A stretch of 45,602 nt of DNA. Origin: a virus. The stretch covers positions 1 through 45,602 of the IMG/VR virus record IMGVR_UViG_3300023240_001167. The stretch is one strand, 5' to 3'. This document shows, one piece after another, positions 41,446-45,602 of the stretch (position 1 is its first letter; each line of letters opens with the position of its first letter). The position numbers and the translations under genes are program-made. The notes under the pieces are model-generated. The model made no database searches and was not told where the DNA came from. It saw only the letters and a program-made list of their open reading frames with translations.

Positions 41446-41696
41446 AGTACTGGATCTTTTACCCACTCACCTTGATGTTTTTTTTCTTTCTTACGACACG
41501 TCCAACATATTCTATGTAACCGATCAGCCTTACCATATTTCCAATAAAGCCATTCGCAGTGATGGAATGGATTCCACACTAATGGTAATGATAATAATAA
41601 AAGTAATGAATTTCGGGAATAACTACGTTGAAATGGAACTGGGGCGTATTTTTCGTATAATTCTTGCTGATCTTTTTCTGTAATTGGAGTATCCAT
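41442..41696 (-). CDS. Small His/Cys-rich hypothetical protein (84 aa)
   Basis: An 84-residue protein beginning MDTPITEKDQQELYEKYAPV. Its second half has WNPFHHCEWLYWKYGKADRL then HRICWTCRKKEKKHQGEW, with Cys and His spaced as in a small zinc-binding site. It is first behind promoter P6 and is coupled by ATGA overlap to the family A polymerase. It may be an accessory of that enzyme; no family is recognised. Confidence 0.55.
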   Translation of the reverse strand: MDTPITEKDQQELYEKYAPVPFQRSYSRNSLLLLLSLPLVWNPFHHCEWLYWKYGKADRLHRICWTCRKKEKKHQGEWVKDPVL

Positions 41697-41712
41697 ACTT
41701 TTTGATTTGGTA

Positions 41713-41743
41713 CAATATACGAATTACTTTATGAAATTCCAAA
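41713..41743 (-). promoter_or_regulatory. Promoter P6 of the shared bipartite class, before the PolA-like operon
   Basis: On the minus strand TTTGG (41743-41739), 19 bp, TATATTG (41719-41713), 16 nt before ATG 41696. The TGG is the loop of the short palindrome AAATT-TGG-AATTT. It marks the boundary between the tail genes and the replication region. Confidence 0.75.
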
Positions 41744-41744
41744 T

Positions 41745-42380
41745 TTACGGTTGATAAAATTCAGTTAGATTTGTTAAAATACCCCTTAATGTCGGATAAT
41801 CCTCTGATAGTAAATCAATTGTACGTTTATTTGTGGATATAACTCCAGGTTGATTAATAGTTCCATTTGGATTGAGTATATCATCAATTTGACCCGATAC
41901 CTTCCATCTTAATAAGAATGAATTCCAAAGTAGTTTTGGTAATCCATTTGACTTACCAACTTTTTTAAAATCTTTTTCAGATAATTCTATAACACGATCT
42001 TCATTTACTTTTGTACCGAAATATCTAATAACATACCCTTTGTAATAATCACTATCTATTGGTTTATTTTTTGAAGAATTAGGCATCGAAGATGATGGTA
42101 TCTCAATTTCTTTTATACCATCATATTCAAATGATTTTCCTAAATCTATAGAAATTCCATTTATTGATGTAACATCATTATTCAAATCTACATATGGAAT
42201 CAACTTTGATGATTTACCATCTATATAGGTTGCTTCTGTGAATACCTCTCCAGTGCTATATTTATGATATTGACCTTTGTACTCAATACCACTAGTCGAC
42301 ATAAATTCTTCACCATCGGTTAATAACCCATCGGTGATTTGATCTTTTGTATAATATACTCTTCTTCGATTATCAGCCAT
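41745..42380 (-). CDS. Baseplate-associated hypothetical protein (211 aa)
   Basis: A 211-residue protein beginning MADNRRRVYYTKDQITDGLL. SGIEYKGQYHKYSTGEVFTE followed by SSKLIPYVDL looks like a beta-rich structural motif seen in proteins next to baseplate genes of large phages. The C-terminal half has YKGYVIRYFGTKVNEDRVIE and LPKLLWNSFLLRWKVSGQID. It overlaps the hub-like gene by one base. A virion or tail-assembly role is inferred from position. Confidence 0.5.
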   Translation of the reverse strand: MADNRRRVYYTKDQITDGLLTDGEEFMSTSGIEYKGQYHKYSTGEVFTEATYIDGKSSKLIPYVDLNNDVTSINGISIDLGKSFEYDGIKEIEIPSSSMPNSSKNKPIDSDYYKGYVIRYFGTKVNEDRVIELSEKDFKKVGKSNGLPKLLWNSFLLRWKVSGQIDDILNPNGTINQPGVISTNKRTIDLLSEDYPTLRGILTNLTEFYQP

Positions 42381-44440
42381 TATATTATCCTCATAACAGT
42401 TTTAAGTGAAGTATCCCAATTTCCCTGCCCATCGAATGCATGATCTGCCGCGATCACTGAGAACTTAACACCCTTCTTTTTAAATGATGTTGGTATTCGA
42501 TCTATAATTATCGGTGATAGTAAGGGAATTCCCCAAATACCATCAATAGTGACTCCTAAATCAAGAGTGAATAAGATTTCAGAATATCTATTTTCTTTTA
42601 ATTGTCGATCAGTTCTTGCGTTTTGCAATATATGATTCTTGCAAGCATTTGCATATGATGTTATATTGAAATCATCCATTCCCAATTGTCCGTATTTATG
42701 CCGTATATCTCTCAAATTAGTAGCTGATGTTTTTACCTCAACTGGGGGTGCTGGTATATCACCCGCACTGTAATCACCTATTTGTTTTTCAAATGATAGC
42801 TTCACATCTTTCACTAAGCCTGGCCCATTATTAAAATTATTAATATTTCGTTGACCCGTGGTGTTATCATTTTCAGATTCAGTATTTGGTGTGGTAAGTG
42901 TTTCGATTGGTTCTGGGCATGTAAAAATGCCAAGTGCTGCTTTATAATTAGATGAATTAGCACTCAGTGATTTCCGACTCGCCATCATAATGTAATCTGA
43001 ATCAAAATTACTTTCCAATGAAACTGATTTTAAAATAGAATCATCACCTAATGTTTTAAATTCATAAACAGTGCTTTTATTAAATAATGATTTATTTGTA
43101 ACATTTTTTCTATTTATTAACTTCATTATAATAGTATCAGTGCTATCACTGAGTTGTGTGTGTAGGTTTCCATCACTATCAGTAGGAACAAACCCCAAAC
43201 TTAACAAACCACCCGTTAAATATTCCAATTCTTCAAATATTTTAGTAAAAAATTCACTTATTTTGGGATTTTGCTTTAGGCCACCTTTAGTTTCAGCAGA
43301 TTCTGCTGCATCATTCCACACCCTATTACAATACCCAATGGAAACTGCTATTGATGCTATTCTCGAAACATCAACATCATCTGTTAGTTTCTCAGGCCAA
43401 GATGCCATATTTGTCTGCCGATCATCATCTTTAAATCGTTTACCATATGATGATTGTATACCTGGCAATATGAATTTAGTAGGATCGGCAGAACCTATTT
43501 CTTCTAATTGTGGGAAATCCGAACCTGGCTCTCCAGCATTGGTTGTCTCATATTTAAAATCAGGATTCTCACCACCAATGGTTAATTTTAATTGCTTATC
43601 ATTAATATATCTAATTAACGTACCTAATGTTGTATATTTTATAAACGTATCATCACCAAATAAGGAATAAAATGGCGCAGTATCCATTACAATATATAAG
43701 AATTTCGGTTTGTAAGTTCTTTCTAATTGTAATACATCTGACATTTCACCTATATCTGATACTGCGCCATCATCTGATGATGCAGCTGATAAGGTGTCAT
43801 CTGAATCTTCAACACCAAAAGCAATTTTAAGTTCGTTTTCCAAATCTTCAAAATAATTAACTATAGGTGGAACAGTACTACCCAATTCATCAGATTGCCA
43901 TAAAGCAGATGGGCTTATAGCCTTAACTTCACAATTATAACCACCATCACTGTCTATTGAGTATGAAAAGTTATAAATATTAGCGTATACTACACCACTA
44001 TCACCATCACTAGTTCGATTTCTCCACCCAAATTCCACTTTCATTTCTGCACCGATTCTGAAAAAGGATTGCTCTACCAATTCTAAATCTACCAATGTAA
44101 ATACTTTAAATGATGCATCTACTTCATATAAATATGCATCTACATAATCACCACCAGCAGCATTATTGGATATATTAACTGAATTTAAAGTTGGTTTGTA
44201 TTTTCTTACAGATCCCTCAGATGTGTATAATGATGCAGCTCCACCCGATCTAATATTACCATCACCAATACTCATTTTTTGAGTACATATAATAGATTTT
44301 GTTTTGCCTGTAGTGGATATATTAACCCAAGCATACTTTTTGTAATTCCAATTCTTTTCCCGATTAGACACGTTACTAGCTCTACTGTTTAGAGTAGAAC
44401 TTATATCTTTTGGAAAATCTGGATTAAAATTTAAGCTCAT
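42380..44440 (-). CDS. Baseplate hub-like structural protein (686 aa)
   Basis: A 686-residue protein. The N-terminal 180 residues are beta-rich: KPTLNSVNISNNAAGGDYVD, FFRIGAEMKVEFGWRNRTSD, ANIYNFSYSIDSDGGYNCEV then KAISPSALWQ. The pattern of a gp27-like hub domain (FGW...G.I.NFSYSI...G.YnC....) recurs in hub proteins of large myophages. A central acidic linker (residues 210-240) is followed by a long C-terminal domain ending in IIIDRIPTSFKKKGVKFSVI. It lies 1 bp after the LysM-like baseplate gene and one base before the 211-residue gene. Hub identity is inferred from pattern and neighbours. Confidence 0.6.
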   Translation of the reverse strand: MSLNFNPDFPKDISSTLNSRASNVSNREKNWNYKKYAWVNISTTGKTKSIICTQKMSIGDGNIRSGGAASLYTSEGSVRKYKPTLNSVNISNNAAGGDYVDAYLYEVDASFKVFTLVDLELVEQSFFRIGAEMKVEFGWRNRTSDGDSGVVYANIYNFSYSIDSDGGYNCEVKAISPSALWQSDELGSTVPPIVNYFEDLENELKIAFGVEDSDDTLSAASSDDGAVSDIGEMSDVLQLERTYKPKFLYIVMDTAPFYSLFGDDTFIKYTTLGTLIRYINDKQLKLTIGGENPDFKYETTNAGEPGSDFPQLEEIGSADPTKFILPGIQSSYGKRFKDDDRQTNMASWPEKLTDDVDVSRIASIAVSIGYCNRVWNDAAESAETKGGLKQNPKISEFFTKIFEELEYLTGGLLSLGFVPTDSDGNLHTQLSDSTDTIIMKLINRKNVTNKSLFNKSTVYEFKTLGDDSILKSVSLESNFDSDYIMMASRKSLSANSSNYKAALGIFTCPEPIETLTTPNTESENDNTTGQRNINNFNNGPGLVKDVKLSFEKQIGDYSAGDIPAPPVEVKTSATNLRDIRHKYGQLGMDDFNITSYANACKNHILQNARTDRQLKENRYSEILFTLDLGVTIDGIWGIPLLSPIIIDRIPTSFKKKGVKFSVIAADHAFDGQGNWDTSLKTVMRII

Positions 44441-44441
44441 A

Positions 44442-44738
44442 TTATGAATTTATTTTATTATATTCATCGATTACACTAAGATGTTCTTGTGGTATTCTCA
44501 ATTGGATTCCATTAGGCACATTTAAGTCACCCTTACCAATATTATTTGCTCTGGCTATAATCCACCAGAATCGAGTATCACCATAATACATATATGATAG
44601 GTTATCTAACCTATCACCAATTCTACCGATGATGTATATATCAGTAGGTTTATTTCTTATGATAGGGTACTTTACGGTAGATCTATATCGTCTACCTCTA
44701 TCTGTATTTCGAATTTGTATTTTATCATATCTATTCAT
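44442..44738 (-). CDS. LysM-like baseplate wedge protein (gp53/tail protein X type)
   Basis: A 98-residue protein with RIGDRLDNLSYMYYGDTRFW, then WIIARANNIGKGDLNVPNGI and QLRIPQ. This is the small LysM-like module of gp53 and tail protein X (D-x-L..lA...YGd...WwiIa.aN.i..g...v..G..LriP), used in baseplates and hubs of contractile tails. Its neighbours are a tail protein 4 bp upstream and the hub-like gene 1 bp downstream. Confidence 0.75.
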   Translation of the reverse strand: MNRYDKIQIRNTDRGRRYRSTVKYPIIRNKPTDIYIIGRIGDRLDNLSYMYYGDTRFWWIIARANNIGKGDLNVPNGIQLRIPQEHLSVIDEYNKINS

Positions 44739-44742
44739 TGGA

Positions 44743-45602
44743 TTATAAATAAGTTGTTATAAAATTAGCATCATAAACTTTTTGGCCGATTTCAGGTCTT
44801 AGATTATCTAATATTCTAAAGGATATGTTTACATCAATTCCCGTTGGTATTACTGCTAAATTATCATCATGGTTAATATCCCAAGGTAATTCATCAGGCA
44901 TAGTGTAATTCAGAGATTCCACAAATGCTAATTTCTTTTTATACAAATCACCTAATGTGAAATTAACTAACGTACCTTCATATCCAGGAGAACCACCATA
45001 TTTAGGCATAGTCATCGTTGCTAAGTAATTTATTTTATTCCAAATCGGTTTCATTTCAACCCTGGATGTTGCATATACTTGAAAATTGAAAGTTACAGAT
45101 CGTTCGAATGTACTGTATTTATATGATTGATCTGCACGACCGTTATATTTAAAAGAATCCCATCCTGGAGAAAATGTGTCATTGAGACCATTAATAGTTC
45201 CTCTAAATTGAACACTCTCACCACCATCAGCTTTTATCCAAAATTTAACTAAATCATTATGCTCTTTAGCTGAAACATCTGATGCGTTTAAACTATCATG
45301 CAGTTCCCGATCAATGGATAACTTTGCAGATGTGGTTTTAGATATACTAACCAAATCCTTATCAACTTTACCTGGATTTCCTAATAAAATTCCTTTACTT
45401 GTATTGATATCTAAATTAAGAATCGGTAGCGACTCGTAACCGATTCTTATCTTCTGAAAATCATAGCCCGCATCCTGCGCCAACTGTCTGTGTTGATTCC
45501 CCAATGATAAGCTCAATCTGAAATCATTATATCTATTAGAGTTACTTTTTACTAATTTATCAAGAGGTAATGTTTCATATCCAGTATTCTTTTCATTCCC
45601 AA
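44743..45602 (-). CDS. Baseplate/tail protein (partial, 5' end outside window)
   Basis: The frame is open to the right edge, at least 286 residues; a TTG at 45516 is only an internal codon, since coding-like sequence (NEKNTGYETLPLDKLVKSNS) continues upstream. Features are SVQFRGTINGLNDTFSPGWD, STFERSVTFNFQVYATSRVE and FVESLNYTMPDELPWDINHD, typical of tail-tube or baseplate proteins next to LysM-type modules in large myophages. The C-terminus ends IGQKVYDANFITTYL. The structural role is inferred from pattern and context. Confidence 0.6.
   Translation of the reverse strand, partial: GNEKNTGYETLPLDKLVKSNSNRYNDFRLSLSLGNQHRQLAQDAGYDFQKIRIGYESLPILNLDINTSKGILLGNPGKVDKDLVSISKTTSAKLSIDRELHDSLNASDVSAKEHNDLVKFWIKADGGESVQFRGTINGLNDTFSPGWDSFKYNGRADQSYKYSTFERSVTFNFQVYATSRVEMKPIWNKINYLATMTMPKYGGSPGYEGTLVNFTLGDLYKKKLAFVESLNYTMPDELPWDINHDDNLAVIPTGIDVNISFRILDNLRPEIGQKVYDANFITTYL

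Noticed and set aside
40201-41466. Longer start for the PolA-like protein at 41466
   Set aside because: ATG 41445 makes an ATGA overlap with the preceding gene; the extra seven residues carry no conserved sequence.
43071-43670. Long plus-strand open frame (199 codons) opposite the hub-like gene
   Set aside because: It is antisense to a well-supported minus-strand gene, has no recognisable motif, and its composition is what complementing AT-rich codons gives. The same holds for plus-strand frames at 3881-4252, 34051-34521 and 30593-30946.
44743-45516. Start of the rightmost gene at TTG 45516
   Set aside because: The same frame stays open to the window edge and reads as protein, so the gene is partial and the TTG is probably an internal Leu.
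1-45602. tRNA genes, CRISPR arrays, insertion sequences or integrase sites
   Set aside because: No cloverleaf, regularly spaced repeat, transposase or integrase motif was seen by eye, and intergenic space is too short for most of these. A tRNAscan-type search was not possible.

Overview
The window is an AT-rich, gene-dense piece of a tailed-phage genome. Every convincing gene lies on the minus strand, so transcription runs from high to low coordinates. The replication genes are T4-type: clamp gp45, clamp loader gp44 and gp62, PolB gp43, helicase gp41, UvsX, gp32 and a 5'-3' exonuclease. Contractile-tail baseplate genes sit beside them, so a T4-superfamily myovirus is likely. A Bacteroidota (probably marine flavobacterial) host is inferred from a FISUMP-domain protein, a short histone-H1-like protein of the Bacteroidota type, and seven copies of a promoter resembling the Bacteroidota TTTG / TAnnTTTG pattern.

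Layout in transcription order, right to left. 45.6-41.7 kb: baseplate and tail genes. 41.7-37.0 kb: a divergent family A polymerase, a large acidic protein and small unknowns, one of them interrupted by an in-frame TGA. 36.9-33.9 kb: gp32, UvsX and exonuclease. 33.9-31.0 kb: gp41 helicase broken into two genes by a split intein, with a Vsr/EDxHD-type homing endonuclease gene between the halves. 30.9-26.8 kb: adenosylcobalamin-type ribonucleotide reductase, dUTPase, a small HTH protein and a Mom-like DNA-modification protein. 26.8-23.1 kb: family B polymerase, broken in the same way at its catalytic DTDS motif, but with intein halves that look degenerate. 23.0-17.2 kb: clamp, a DruA (DUF4338) homologue, clamp loader, H1-like protein, DUF1599 protein and a RecB/Cas4-like nuclease. 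17.2-16.3 kb: a secreted lysozyme-like protein and a SLOG protein. 16.3-3.2 kb: about ten glycosyltransferase genes plus NeuB, NeuA, a 2-hydroxyacid dehydrogenase and an NDP-sugar epimerase/dehydratase. 3.2-0 kb: FISUMP protein, small unknowns, an L,D-transpeptidase-like protein and a ParB-like protein that leaves the window.

Seven operons, mostly replication and recombination genes, share a bipartite promoter: TTTGG-like, exactly 19 bp, then TATATTG. A different AT-rich element (TATAAGTA/TATAAATA as read on the plus strand) lies 15-25 nt before six other starts, including both homing endonucleases. The most unusual features are the two fractured replication genes (one apparently defective), the DruA homologue inside the sliding-clamp cluster, a second polymerase of family A reduced to its polymerase domain, and a phage-borne nonulosonic-acid and glycosyltransferase cluster. 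All functions are read from sequence motifs by eye; no database search was run.
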